Shown here: in pieces, positions 20,121 through 28,751 of the stretch
How the letters are laid out: every line of letters begins with the position of its first letter
Numbering within the stretch: position 1 is the first letter of the stretch
NCBI RefSeq assembly: GCF_004798685.1
Contig: NZ_CP039291.1
Location: forward strand, 2,356,001-2,420,000
Direction of reading: 5' to 3'
Source: Cellulomonas shaoxiangyii
GTDB taxonomy: Bacteria; Actinomycetota; Actinomycetes; Actinomycetales; Cellulomonadaceae
DNA: 64,000 nucleotides
Notes under the pieces: model-generated
Told to the model about the DNA's origin: nothing
What the model saw: only the letters and a program-made list of their open reading frames with translations
Databases searched by the model: none
Translations under genes and position numbers: made by a program

Positions 20121-20966
20121 TCAGGCTCCGACGCGGTAGCGCACGAAGCCGGTGACGGTGCCGCCGACCTCGGCCAGCACCTGGCCGACCGTCTTCTTCG
20201 GGTCCTTCGCGAAGGCCTGGTCGACGAGGACCGTCTCCTTGAAGTACCCGTTGAGGCGACCCTCGACGATCTTCGACAGCGCGCCCTCGGGCTTGCCCTC
20301 GTTGCGGGCGGTCTCCTCGGCGATGCGACGCTCGTTCTCGACGACGTCCGTCGGGACCTCGTCGCGCGTCAGGTACGTCGGCGAGTACGCCGCGACGTGC
20401 GTCGCGACGTCGCGGGCGACGCCGGCGCCGGCCGCGTCCGTGGCGACGAGGACGCCGACCTGGGGCGGGAGGTCCTTGTTGACCTTGTGCAGGTACACCT
20501 CGACGTGCTCGCCGGCGAGGCGTGCGACGCGGCGGACCACGACCTTCTCACCGAGCGTGGCGGCCGTCTCGTCGACGACCGTCTGCAGCGGGGTGCCGTC
20601 GGAGTCCGCGGCCAGCAGCGCGTCGGCGTCCGCGGCACCCGAGGTGACCGCCGTCGCCAGCACCCGCTGGGCGAGCGAGATGAACGTCTGGTTCTTCGCG
20701 ACGAAGTCCGTCTCCGAGTTGACCTCGACGAGCACGCCCGTCTGGCCCTCGCCGTCGGGCGTCGGCGAGACCTCGGCCGCGACGAGACCGTCGGAGGCGG
20801 AGCGTCCCTCGCGCTTGCCGACACCCTTCAGGCCCTTGACGCGGATGATCTCGAGCGCCTTGTCGACGTCGCCGTCGGCCTCCTCGAGCGCCTTCTTCAC
20901 GTCGAGCATGCCGGCACCGGTCCGCTCGCGGAGCGCCTTGATGTCGGCCAGCGAGTAGTTCGCCAT
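20121..20966 (-). CDS. tsf: translation elongation factor Ts
   Basis: 281-aa nucleotide-exchange factor for EF-Tu. The UBA-like N-terminus (M-A-N-Y-S-L-A-D-I-K-A-L-R-E-R-T-G-A-G) and the key T-D-F-V-A-K-N motif (about residue 85) that contacts EF-Tu are intact, and the dimerisation core follows. Separated from rpsB by 106 bases containing a very strong hairpin, so tsf level may be set by read-through. Confidence 0.98.
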   Translation of the reverse strand: MANYSLADIKALRERTGAGMLDVKKALEEADGDVDKALEIIRVKGLKGVGKREGRSASDGLVAAEVSPTPDGEGQTGVLVEVNSETDFVAKNQTFISLAQRVLATAVTSGAADADALLAADSDGTPLQTVVDETAATLGEKVVVRRVARLAGEHVEVYLHKVNKDLPPQVGVLVATDAAGAGVARDVATHVAAYSPTYLTRDEVPTDVVENERRIAEETARNEGKPEGALSKIVEGRLNGYFKETVLVDQAFAKDPKKTVGQVLAEVGGTVTGFVRYRVGA

Positions 20967-21021
20967 CAGTTCCGTCCGTCCTTGGGGTCTTCCTGCCGGT
21001 CCCGCAGGTCCGCGGGCCGGG

Positions 21022-21055
21022 GCGGGTGCGGCGCGGTCGGGCGCGCCGCACCCGC
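21022..21055 (-). terminator. 14-bp perfect hairpin between rpsB and tsf
   Basis: GCGGGTGCGGCGCG (21022..21035) pairs perfectly with 21042..21055 around a six-base loop, 17 bases after the rpsB stop. It lies inside the rpsB-tsf operon, so it is better read as an attenuator or mRNA stabiliser than a full stop. No T tract. Confidence 0.62.
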
Positions 21056-21072
21056 GGGAGTGCGTCGGTGCG

Positions 21073-22116
21073 TCAGGCCTGCTCGTCCTGCGCGGGCGCC
21101 TCGGCCGGAGCCTCGGCCTGCGCCGGAGCCTCGTCCTGCGCCGGAGCCTCGTCCTGCACGGCGGCCTCCTCGCGCGCCTCGGCCGCGGCAGCGGCCTCGA
21201 CGGCGGGCGCGGCGTCCTGACCCGGGGCGACGGCCGACTCGTCGGGGCGTGCCCCGCCGACCGGCTGCTGCGCGTCGCCCGCGGTCGCGGCCGCGGCGTC
21301 GACGGCCTCCGGCGCGAGCGCCGGGTCCTGCAGACCGGCCTCGGCACCGGCGAGGAGCTCGCGCTCCCACTCGGCGAGCGGCTCGGCGTCGGCGTCGGCG
21401 CCCTGCGTGGCGGCGGCACCGCCCGAGTGGCGCTTCATGAGGCCGTCGGCGGCCGCGTCGGCGATCACGCGGGTGAGCAGCTGCACGGCACGGATCGCGT
21501 CGTCGTTGCCCGGGATCGGGTAGTCGACGACGTCCGGGTCGCAGTTCGTGTCGAGGATCGCGACGACGGGGATCCCGAGCTTGCGCGCCTCGTCGACCGC
21601 GAGGTGCTCCTTGTTCGTGTCGACGATCCACACGGCCGAGGGGACCCTGGCCATGTCACGGATGCCGCCGAGCGTCTTCGTGAGCTTGTCCTTCTCGCGA
21701 CGCAGGACGAGCAGCTCCTTCTTCGTCAGGCCCGAGGCCGCGACGTCGTCGAAGTCGACCTGCTCGAGCTCCTTGAGGCGCTGCAGGCGCTTGTGGACCG
21801 TCGAGAAGTTGGTGAGCATGCCACCCAGCCAGCGCTGGTTGACGTAGGGCATGCCGACACGCGCGGCCTGCTCGGCCACCGGCTCCTGCGCCTGCTTCTT
21901 CGTGCCGACGAAGAGGATCGAGCCACCGTGCGAGACGGTCTGGCTGACGAAGTCGTACGCGCGGTCGATGTAGGACAGCGACTGCTGCAGGTCGACGATG
22001 TAGATGCCGTTGCGCTCGGTGAAGATGAAGCGCTTCATCTTGGGGTTCCAGCGGCGGGTCTGGTGCCCGAAGTGGACACCGCTCTCGAGCAGCTGGCGCA
22101 TGGTGACGACGGCCAT
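21073..22116 (-). CDS. rpsB: 30S ribosomal protein S2 with long acidic C-terminal extension
   Basis: 347 aa, about 90 longer than usual. Residues 1-255 are standard S2 ([34 protein letters not shown]). From about residue 245 the chain becomes Ala/Glu/Asp/Pro-rich and ends with [12 protein letters not shown] repeats, probably disordered. Related actinobacteria also carry S2 tails; the role is unknown. ATG at 22116 starts [10 protein letters not shown]. First gene of the rpsB-tsf-pyrH-frr-cdsA series. Confidence 0.97.
   Translation of the reverse strand: MAVVTMRQLLESGVHFGHQTRRWNPKMKRFIFTERNGIYIVDLQQSLSYIDRAYDFVSQTVSHGGSILFVGTKKQAQEPVAEQAARVGMPYVNQRWLGGMLTNFSTVHKRLQRLKELEQVDFDDVAASGLTKKELLVLRREKDKLTKTLGGIRDMARVPSAVWIVDTNKEHLAVDEARKLGIPVVAILDTNCDPDVVDYPIPGNDDAIRAVQLLTRVIADAAADGLMKRHSGGAAATQGADADAEPLAEWERELLAGAEAGLQDPALAPEAVDAAAATAGDAQQPVGGARPDESAVAPGQDAAPAVEAAAAAEAREEAAVQDEAPAQDEAPAQAEAPAEAPAQDEQA
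21083..21166 (-). repeat. imperfect 18-bp tandem repeat in the 3' end of rpsB
   Basis: Units of 18 bases on the pattern TCGTCCTGCGCCGGAGCC start at 21083, 21113, 21131 and 21149, with a 12-base partial unit at 21101. They encode A-P-A-Q-D-E hexapeptides in frame, so unit-number changes would not break the gene. Confidence 0.75.
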
Positions 22117-22474
22117 GTGACGTCCTCCCGGCGCACGCCGGCCAGGCGTGCGCGCTCGTGCGGGCCTGCGGCCCGCGGTCTCGGTTGTGGTCCGGCCGGC
22201 GGCCGGTCCCCTGGTGCCACCCGTCGTCCGCACCGGGCACGAGGCCCGGACCGTGCAGGACGACGTCCGGTCGGCGACCGGGTCATGGCACGCGAATTCG
22301 ACCGGCACGGGCCGGTCGTAGGTGAAGTCTAGCCCACGCACGACGGTGGCCCGCGCCCCCGGTCCCGCGCCGTCCTGCCACGCTCGCCCGACCACAGCCC
22401 GGCGCACCGCAGGGCCCCCCACCGGTCGCCGCGTACGCGTGCTGCGGCGACCGGCGTGGCGGCAGCCTGCCGCC
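22117..22474. promoter_or_regulatory. 358-base divergent gap: rpsB leader and promoter
   Basis: Gap between rpsB (minus) and the M23 peptidase gene (plus). On the minus strand TAGACT at 22326..22331 is a candidate -10 with no clear -35; transcription would begin near 22318 and give a leader of about 200 bases. A perfect 8-bp hairpin with four-base loop (CGACCGGC at 22299..22306, complement at 22311..22318) would sit at the very 5' end of that RNA. No obvious plus-strand promoter was seen. Confidence 0.4.
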
Positions 22475-23065
22475 ATGTCGCCGACCCCCGCCGCCCCCGC
22501 CGCGCCCGCACCTGCCGTGCCCATGCCGCGCCGCCGCGAGCCGCGCCGCCGGGGACGGGAGCGGGCCGGAGCCCTGGTCTCAGCGGTCGCCCTCGCGCTG
22601 GCAGGGGCGGCCGCGGCGGCGCAGCCGTCCGCCGCGGGCGTCGGCGCGCCGCCCGCACCCTCCGCCTACCGGGCCCCCGTGCACCCACCGGTCCTCGCGC
22701 GGGCATTCGTGGCGCCGCCGGAGCCGTGGGCCGCGGGGCACCGCGGCGTCGACCTGCTCGCCGCGGCCGGTGCGGACGTCGTGTCACCCGCGGACGGCAT
22801 CGTGTCGTTCACCGGGCCCGTGGCGGGGCGCGGCGTCGTCACGGTCCTGCACCCGGACGGGCGCCGCAGCAGCGTCGAGCCCGTCGTACCCCACGTGACG
22901 GCGGGCGACCCGGTCCGCGCCGGGGAGCGGCTCGGCACGGTGGGCGAGGGCGGCCACTGCGCGGGTACGTGCGTGCACTGGGGCGTCCGTGAGGGGGACC
23001 GCTACGTCGACCCGTGGTCGCTGCTCGCCGGCGCCGGCCCCGTGGTGCTGCTGCCGGTGCGGTGA
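22475..23065 (+). CDS. M23 family metallopeptidase (cell wall)
   Basis: 196 aa. An Arg-rich segment and a hydrophobic helix ([12 protein letters not shown], about residues 30-45) look like a signal peptide. The rest is a small M23/LytM domain: G-H-R-G-V-D-L at about 90 supplies His and Asp zinc ligands, and V-H-W-G-V-R at about 170 the HxG-like second motif. Here the H-x-H of classical M23 enzymes reads C-V-H-W-G, so activity is uncertain. Start at 22475 or at ATG 22523, which would give a shorter signal peptide. An M23 gene at this place next to rpsB and whiG also occurs in Streptomyces. Confidence 0.82.
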   Translation: MSPTPAAPAAPAPAVPMPRRREPRRRGRERAGALVSAVALALAGAAAAAQPSAAGVGAPPAPSAYRAPVHPPVLARAFVAPPEPWAAGHRGVDLLAAAGADVVSPADGIVSFTGPVAGRGVVTVLHPDGRRSSVEPVVPHVTAGDPVRAGERLGTVGEGGHCAGTCVHWGVREGDRYVDPWSLLAGAGPVVLLPVR

Positions 23066-23102
23066 CGTGGCGCCACGTCCCGCACCCGGCGCGGGCCGTG
23101 GG

Positions 23103-24020
23103 TCAGGCGCGCTCGGCGTCGAGCAGGCGCGTGCGCAGCCGGACCATCGCCGCCGTGTGGATCTGCGAGATGCGGGACTCGGTGACGCCCAGGACCCGGC
23201 CGATCTCCGCGAGCGTCATGCTCTCGTAGTAGTAGAGGACGACGACGAGCCGCTCGCGCTCGCCCAGGCACTCGATGGCGCGGGCCAGCAGGTACTTGGT
23301 CTCCTGCGCCTCGAGCGAGCCGGCGGGGTCCTCGGTGCGCCGGTCGCCCAGCGTGTCCGCGAGGGTGGCGGCGCCGGGGCGGTCGTCCGAACCCGACAGC
23401 ATCTCGTCCAGTGCGGCGATGTTGACGGCCGCGAGCTGGGTGTACACGGCGCGCAGCTCGGTGACGGGGACCTCGAGGCGCTGGGCGACCTCGGCCTCCG
23501 TGGGGGCCCGGTGCAGGCTGGACTCGAGCTCGCCGTACGCGCGGTCGACCGCGCGGGCCTTCGTGCGGACGGAGCGCGGGACCCAGTCCATCGCCCGCAG
23601 CTCGTCGATGATGGCGCCGCGGATGCGGGACGAGGCGTACGACTCGAACTTCACCGCGCGGTCGGTGCGGTACTTCTCGATCGCGTCGATGAGGCCGAAC
23701 ATGCCGTAGGAGACGAGGTCGGCGTGCTCGACGGTCGACGGCAGGCGCATCCCGAGGCGGCCCGCGACGGCGGTGACCAGGGGCACGTAGAGCATGATCA
23801 GGCGCTCCCGCGTGCGGGGGCACCGCTCGACGGTGAAGCGCTCCCACAGGGCCGCGACCTCGTCCGCGGTCGCCGCCGGTGCGGAGCCGGCCCGGGCGGG
23901 GACGCCGCCCTGGACCGTGCGCTGCTGCGGCACCAGGCCGGCGGGTGCGGTGCCCGGACGGTAGGCACGGAGGGGGGCGGGGGCCGGGGTCCCGACGGTG
24001 GCGTCCTGCAGTGCCGTCAT
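23103..24020 (-). CDS. WhiG/FliA family RNA polymerase sigma factor
   Basis: 305-aa group 3 sigma factor. After an unstructured 50-residue N-terminus come region 2 (H-A-D-L-V-S-Y-G-M-F-G-L-I-D-A-I-E-K-Y, about 110), region 3 (R-A-P-T-E-A-E-V-A) and region 4 with the helix-turn-helix S-M-T-L-A-E-I-G-R-V-L-G-V-T-E-S (about 265). In motile actinobacteria this type drives flagellar and chemotaxis genes, in Streptomyces sporulation; neither gene set is in the window. ATG 24020 has GGAG upstream. It lies between xerC and the M23 gene, the conserved whiG locus. Confidence 0.9.
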   Translation of the reverse strand: MTALQDATVGTPAPAPLRAYRPGTAPAGLVPQQRTVQGGVPARAGSAPAATADEVAALWERFTVERCPRTRERLIMLYVPLVTAVAGRLGMRLPSTVEHADLVSYGMFGLIDAIEKYRTDRAVKFESYASSRIRGAIIDELRAMDWVPRSVRTKARAVDRAYGELESSLHRAPTEAEVAQRLEVPVTELRAVYTQLAAVNIAALDEMLSGSDDRPGAATLADTLGDRRTEDPAGSLEAQETKYLLARAIECLGERERLVVVLYYYESMTLAEIGRVLGVTESRISQIHTAAMVRLRTRLLDAERA

Positions 24021-24121
24021 CGTCGGCTCCGTCTCTGTGGTGGTGCCTGCGTGCGCGGGCGTGGTGGGGCGGGCGGTGGCGGGTCGCGGGGCGGGTCTCG
24101 CGGGCGACGCGGTGGTGGTGC

Positions 24122-25048
24122 TCACGCCCGTGGATGGGCGAGGCGGTAGGCCGAGCGCAGCCGCTCGGCGGAGACGTGGGTGTAGCGCTGCGTCGTCGCG
24201 AGGCTCGAGTGGCCGAGGATCTCCTGCACGGACCGCAGGTCCGACCCGCCCTCGAGCAGGTGCGTCGCGGCCGTGTGCCGCAGCGCGTGCGGGGCGATGT
24301 CCTCGACGCCGACCGCGGCGGCGAGGTCGTGGACGACGGTGCGCAGCTGGCGCTGGTCGACACGGCCTCCGCGCCGGCCGAGCAGGAGCGCGGGCGGCGT
24401 GCCGTCCCGCACGAGGCGCGGCCGTGCCACGTCCAGCCACGCGGCGACCGCACGGGCGGCCGGCACGCCGAACGGGACGACGCGGTCCTTGCCGCCCTTG
24501 CCCACGACGCGCAGCGTCCGCGTGGCGAGGTCGACGTCGGGCACGTCGGCGCCGCACAGCTCCCCCACCCGCGCGCCCGTGCCGTACAGCAGCTCCACCG
24601 CGGCCCAGTCGCGCACGTGCACGGGGTCGTCGTCGCGGGCGCGCTCCCGCGCCGCGTCGAGCAGCCGCGTGACGGGCTCGACGGCCAGCACCGTGGGCAG
24701 CGGTGCGCCGGCGCGCGCCGAGGCGAGCCGCAGCGTCGGGTCGGTCGCCAGCCGGCTGGTGTGCACGGCCCAGCGGAAGAACGTGCGCGCCGCCGCGGAC
24801 CGCCGCGCGAGGGTCGCGCGGCTGCGGTCGGCGCCCGCCATCGCGGCGAGCCAGCCCCGCAGGACCGCGAGGTCGATCTGGTCGAGGCGCGTGGCGCCGT
24901 ACCGGACCGCGTGCCCGAAGAGGTGGTCGAGGTCCCCGAGGTACGCCCGCAGGGTGTGCTCGGAGAGCGCGCGCTGGGCGCGCAGGTGGAGGGCGAAGTC
25001 GGCGACGAGCTGGGCCCGCTCGGGGGCCCCCGCCGTGATCTCCGCCAT
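24122..25048 (-). CDS. xerC: tyrosine recombinase XerC
   Basis: 308-aa site-specific recombinase that, with XerD, resolves chromosome dimers at dif. N-terminal SAM-like core-binding domain (1-110) with L-S-E-H-T-L-R-A-Y; catalytic domain with Arg in G-T-G-A-R-V-G-E-L, Lys in G-K-G-G-K-D-R-V, H-A-L-R-H-T, and L-G-H-S-S-L-A-T-T-Q-R-Y-T-H ending in the nucleophile Tyr. The length and housekeeping context argue against a phage integrase. ATG 25048 has AGGAG seven bases upstream; ATG 25054 would crowd it. Confidence 0.94.
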   Translation of the reverse strand: MAEITAGAPERAQLVADFALHLRAQRALSEHTLRAYLGDLDHLFGHAVRYGATRLDQIDLAVLRGWLAAMAGADRSRATLARRSAAARTFFRWAVHTSRLATDPTLRLASARAGAPLPTVLAVEPVTRLLDAARERARDDDPVHVRDWAAVELLYGTGARVGELCGADVPDVDLATRTLRVVGKGGKDRVVPFGVPAARAVAAWLDVARPRLVRDGTPPALLLGRRGGRVDQRQLRTVVHDLAAAVGVEDIAPHALRHTAATHLLEGGSDLRSVQEILGHSSLATTQRYTHVSAERLRSAYRLAHPRA

Positions 25049-25108
25049 GAACATGCTCCTAAGGTGGCGGGCGCCACTGGTGCGCCACAAGACGCACAGG
25101 AAACTACA

Positions 25109-25138
25109 AGAATGCCCAGTGACGGAATTCGCCGACAA
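25109..25138 (-). promoter_or_regulatory. candidate xerC promoter
   Basis: TTGTCG (25133..25138) and CATTCT (25109..25114) are separated by 18 bases, in the least GC-rich intergenic stretch of the neighbourhood. They would give a leader of about 55 bases before xerC. Confidence 0.35.
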
Positions 25139-25181
25139 TGTCCGGTTCGCTGGCGCGGATTCCCCCTAACGCGGCTTTTTT

Positions 25182-26363
25182 TCACCCGGGTCGCTGCTCA
25201 TCCGCTTCGAGCACCCAGCCGCCCCCGACCCTGCGGACCAGCCCGTCGAGCTCGAGCAGGCCGAGCATGTCACGCGCCTCCGCGTGGGTCGTGCCGCCGC
25301 GCACGGCCACGTCGTCGACGGTGCGTCCACCGCGCCGCGGCACCGCGTCGAGCACGCGACGCGCGAGCGGTGCGAGCCCGTCCCCCGGCGCCCCGACCTG
25401 CGTCGGGGCCTGCGCGGCGTCCGCTCCGACGTCGCCGGCGAGCTCGACGACCTCCGCGGCGTCGGTCACGCACACCGCCACCCCGTCGCGCAGGAGACGG
25501 TGGCAGCCGGCGGACGCCGCGGACGTCACGGGGCCCGGCACGGCACCGACCGGCCGCAGCAGCCGGGCCGCGTGGTGCGCCGTGCTCGCGGCCCCGGACC
25601 GCCACGCCGCCTCGACCACCACGGTGGCGCGTGCCGTCGCCGCGATCAGCCGGTTGCGCTGCAGGAACCGGCTGCGGGTGGGCGCCGCTCCGGGTGGGAC
25701 CTCGCTGATGACCGCGCCGCCCGTGTGCACGGCCTCCTCCAGCAGTCGCGCGTTGCCGACGGGGTAGGCGCGGTCGACCCCACCGGCGAGGACGACGAGC
25801 GTGGACCCCTCGGCGACGAGGGCGCCCCGGTGTGCGGCCGCGTCGATGCCGTACGCACCCCCGGAGACGACCTGCCACCCGCGGCGCGCCAGGTCGACCG
25901 CGAGGTCGACCGCCACGCGTTCGCCGTACCCCGTGCAGGCGCGCGCCCCCACGAGCGCGACCGACCGACGGCGGTGCAGGCCGTCGCCGCGCACCCACAG
26001 CGCGAACGGGGCCGCCGTGCCCAGGTCGTCCAGCCCCGTGGGCCACTGCGGGTCACCGGGCACCACGACCCGTGCGCCGACGTGCGCCGCCGCATCGGCG
26101 TCGCGGTCGGCGTCGACGTGCGGCCGCCGGACGGCCCATCGCCGCAACGCGGTGCTCACCCGTCGGCGGACGACCTCGCCGCCGGTGCCGGCGTGCGCAC
26201 CCAGCGCAGCCCAGTCCGGGCGTCCCGTCACGGCGGCGTCCACCCACGCGAGGGCGTCGTGGGCGCCGCACGCCTGGACCAGCGCCCCCGCGACCTCGTC
26301 CCCCGGCTCGACGAGCGCACTCCACGTCGCCCGGGCGCGGCGGTCGGCCTCCGCGGTGCTCAC
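25182..26363 (-). CDS. dprA: DNA-processing protein DprA
   Basis: 393-aa single-strand-DNA-binding RecA loader. The Rossmann fold shows G-A-R-A-C-T-G-Y-G-E-R-V-A (about 145), V-V-S-G-G-A-Y-G-I-D-A-A-A-H (about 170) and F-L-Q-R-N-R-L-I-A-A (about 240). A C-terminal winged-helix segment (about 330-385) is present. GTG 26363 overlaps the yifB stop (GTGA). DprA is essential for natural transformation where that occurs but is widespread in non-competent bacteria, so competence is not implied. Confidence 0.95.
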   Translation of the reverse strand: MSTAEADRRARATWSALVEPGDEVAGALVQACGAHDALAWVDAAVTGRPDWAALGAHAGTGGEVVRRRVSTALRRWAVRRPHVDADRDADAAAHVGARVVVPGDPQWPTGLDDLGTAAPFALWVRGDGLHRRRSVALVGARACTGYGERVAVDLAVDLARRGWQVVSGGAYGIDAAAHRGALVAEGSTLVVLAGGVDRAYPVGNARLLEEAVHTGGAVISEVPPGAAPTRSRFLQRNRLIAATARATVVVEAAWRSGAASTAHHAARLLRPVGAVPGPVTSAASAGCHRLLRDGVAVCVTDAAEVVELAGDVGADAAQAPTQVGAPGDGLAPLARRVLDAVPRRGGRTVDDVAVRGGTTHAEARDMLGLLELDGLVRRVGGGWVLEADEQRPG

Positions 26364-27877
26364 GCCCCGTGCCCCCGCGTGCGCAGGGCCAGTGCGCGCG
26401 CGACGTCCGGGCGCGCCGGGGCCGCCCGTCCGTCCAGGTCCGCGAGCGTCCACGCGACGCGCAGGACCCGGTCGGCGCCACGCAGGGTCAGCGTCCCGCG
26501 GTCGACCGCCCGGTGCAGGTCCGCCAGCAGGCGGGCGTCGGCGCCGAGCGCCGCGTGCAGCGCACGGGCGGGCACCTCGCCGTTCGTGCGCCAGCCACCC
26601 GCGCGCCAGCGCTCCCGCTGGGTCTCGCGCGCGTCCCGCACGCGCGCCGCCACGGCCGCGCTCCCCTCCCCCGGCGCGTCGGCCGAGCGTGAGGGCGGGA
26701 CCTCCAGCTGGAGGTCGACCCGGTCGAGGAGCGGACCCGACAGCTTGCCGAAGTACCGGCGGCGCTGCTCGGGGCGGCACGTGCAGTCGAGCCCCTTGCC
26801 CACGGCGCGCCCGCACGGGCACGGGTTGGCCGCGAGGACGAGCTGGAACCGGGCCGGGTACCGCGCGGTCCCCCCGGCGCGGTGCAGCACGAGCTCGCCG
26901 TGCTCGAGCGGCTGGCGCAGCGTCTGCAGGACCCCGGTCGTGAACTCGGGCGCCTCGTCGAGGAACAGGACGCCGCGGTGCGCACGCGAGGCGGCCCCGG
27001 GTCGAGGCAGCCCCGACCCGCCGCCCACCACACTCGCCGCGGTCGCGGTGTGGTGCGGGTCCTCGAACGGCGGCCGGCGCAGGAGGCCGTGCGCCGGGTC
27101 GAACGTGCCGGCCACGGAGTGCACGGCCGTCACCTCCACGGCGTCCGCCTCGCCGAGGTCGGGCAGCAGACCCGGCAGGCGGGCCGCCAGCATCGTCTTG
27201 CCCGTGCCGGGCGGCCCGACGAGAAGCAGGTGGTGCCCGCCCGCCGCGGCGACCTCGACGCCGAGGCGGGCGTCCTCCTGCCCGCGCACGTCGGCGAGGT
27301 CGAGCACCTCGACGGCACCCCGCCGGGGCGGGACGTCGGGCACGGGCTCCACCTCGGGCACCACCACGTCGGCCCCGTGCCGGGCCGCCACCTGCGCGAG
27401 GTGCTCGGCCGCCAGGACCTCGGCACCCGGGACGAGCCGCGCCTCGGCCGCGTTGCCCGCCGGCACGACCACGCGTGGCCGCCCGGCGGCGACCGCGGCC
27501 GCCACGGCGGGCAGCACGCCGCGCACCGGCCGCACGCGCCCGTCCAGCCCCAGCTCACCGACGTGCACCCACGCAGCCACGGACGTCGCGTCCACCACGC
27601 CGGCGCCCGCCAGGGTCGCCACCGCCACGGCCAGGTCGAACCCGGAGCCCGTCTTGGGCAGCGTCGCGGGCGAGAGGTTCACGGTGATGCGGCGGTTCGG
27701 CCACGCCAGCCCGGACGACGTGACGGCGGCCCGGACGCGGTCCCGCGACTCCGCGAGTGACGCGTCGGGCAGGCCGACGAGGCTGAACGCGGGCAGCGAC
27801 GTGGCCAGGTGGGCCTCCACCTCGACCACGTGGCCGTGCAGGCCGACCAGCGCGACGGCGCACGTGCGCCCGAGCAC
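26360..27877 (-). CDS. YifB/ComM family Mg-chelatase-like AAA ATPase
   Basis: 505 aa. N-terminal Lon-like ChlI domain, Walker A G-P-P-G-T-G-K-T-M-L-A (about 220), Walker B G-V-L-F-L-D-E-A-P-E-F (about 305), a cysteine cluster in C-P-C-G-x(10)-C-x-C, and the C-terminal Mg-chelatase domain. In gamma-proteobacteria ComM is a branch-migration helicase in transformation; its role in actinobacteria is less known. The GTG start abuts the yraN stop, and the stop overlaps dprA, so yraN-yifB-dprA form one translationally coupled unit. Confidence 0.94.
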   Translation of the reverse strand: MLGRTCAVALVGLHGHVVEVEAHLATSLPAFSLVGLPDASLAESRDRVRAAVTSSGLAWPNRRITVNLSPATLPKTGSGFDLAVAVATLAGAGVVDATSVAAWVHVGELGLDGRVRPVRGVLPAVAAAVAAGRPRVVVPAGNAAEARLVPGAEVLAAEHLAQVAARHGADVVVPEVEPVPDVPPRRGAVEVLDLADVRGQEDARLGVEVAAAGGHHLLLVGPPGTGKTMLAARLPGLLPDLGEADAVEVTAVHSVAGTFDPAHGLLRRPPFEDPHHTATAASVVGGGSGLPRPGAASRAHRGVLFLDEAPEFTTGVLQTLRQPLEHGELVLHRAGGTARYPARFQLVLAANPCPCGRAVGKGLDCTCRPEQRRRYFGKLSGPLLDRVDLQLEVPPSRSADAPGEGSAAVAARVRDARETQRERWRAGGWRTNGEVPARALHAALGADARLLADLHRAVDRGTLTLRGADRVLRVAWTLADLDGRAAPARPDVARALALRTRGHGA

Positions 27878-28276
27878 TCAGACCACCCCCGCCAGGTGCT
27901 CGACCGTGGGGCGCCCCCGGGCCTGCAGGGTGACCGCCACGACGTCGACGCGCACCGATCGCGCCGCCACGTCGTGCGCGCTCAGCCAGGCTGCGGTGAG
28001 GCGCCGCAGGCGTGCGAGCTTGCGCGCCGTCACCGCCTCCGCGGGGTGCCCGTAGGCGACCGACCGCCGCGTCTTCACCTCGACGGCGACCAGCTCGTCG
28101 CCGTCGAGCGCCACGATGTCGAGCTCCCCCTCGGCGCACCGCCAGTTGCGGTCGAGCACCGTCCAGCCCGCCGCCGTGACGAAGCGCGCCGCCACGTCCT
28201 CCCCGTACCGTCCCACCGCGTCCGTCGCACGCACGTCGACCACCTCCGGCGCCGACCCTGACGGGTGGCGCGCCAC
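27878..28276 (-). CDS. YraN family (UPF0102) endonuclease-like protein
   Basis: 132 aa with a restriction-endonuclease-like fold. Typical segments: G-R-Y-G-E-D-V-A-A-R-F, the core acidic motif G-E-L-D-I-V-A-L-D and V-A-V-E-V-K-T-R, giving the D-(E/Q)-x-K nuclease signature. No cellular function is firmly established. GTG at 28276 is followed about 20 codons later by the conserved core, so a start closer to the core is possible. First gene of yraN-yifB-dprA. Confidence 0.92.
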   Translation of the reverse strand: MARHPSGSAPEVVDVRATDAVGRYGEDVAARFVTAAGWTVLDRNWRCAEGELDIVALDGDELVAVEVKTRRSVAYGHPAEAVTARKLARLRRLTAAWLSAHDVAARSVRVDVVAVTLQARGRPTVEHLAGVV

Positions 28277-28361
28277 GGCGGACGGGCGCCGGCCGGGACC
28301 GGTGCGCCCGGCGTCTGGGGCCGGGGCTGTGGGCGGCTCGCGGGATCGCGCAGGGCCCGCA

Positions 28362-28685
28362 TCAGCGCGGGAAGGCGGCTCCCGAGCCCAGGTCGAGCTC
28401 GGCCTTGGCCAGCTCCTCGACGTTGACGTCCTTGAACGTCACCACGCGCACCGACTTCACGAACCGCGCGGACCGGTAGACGTCCCACACCCACGCGTCG
28501 ACGAGCGAGAGCTCGAAGTACACCTCGCCCGCCGCCGACCGCACCTGCAGGTCGACGTGGTTCGCGAGGTAGAACCGGCGCTCCGTCTCCACCACGTACG
28601 AGAAGAGCCCGACGACGTCGCGGTACTCGCGGTACAGCGCGAGCTCCATGTCGGTCTCGTAGTTCTCCAGGTCCTCGGCGCTCAC
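28362..28685 (-). CDS. DUF2469 family protein
   Basis: 107 aa. Starts S-A-E-D-L-E-N-Y-E-T-D-M-E-L-A-L-Y and contains Y-V-V-E-T-E-R-R-F-Y-L-A-N and V-V-T-F-K-D-V-N-V-E-E-L, the highly conserved blocks of this actinobacteria-specific family. No function is known. GTG 28685 was chosen because it begins at the conserved S-A-E-D-L; ATG 28703 is the alternative. Located between rnhB and yraN, its usual place. Confidence 0.93.
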   Translation of the reverse strand: MSAEDLENYETDMELALYREYRDVVGLFSYVVETERRFYLANHVDLQVRSAAGEVYFELSLVDAWVWDVYRSARFVKSVRVVTFKDVNVEELAKAELDLGSGAAFPR

Positions 28686-28751
28686 GCGTCCATCATCCCC
28701 CATCGCACCCGGCGGCACTGCCGCGGGCCTGGTGACAGCCCGAGGCCGGCG

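Noticed and set aside
24122..25048. Tyrosine recombinase as a prophage or island integrase
   Set aside because: Length, motifs and place beside dprA and the WhiG sigma fit chromosomal XerC; no att repeats or phage genes are near.
25182..27877. dprA plus yifB/comM as evidence for natural competence
   Set aside because: Both are widespread in non-transformable bacteria, and no comEA/comEC or pilus genes are present in the window.
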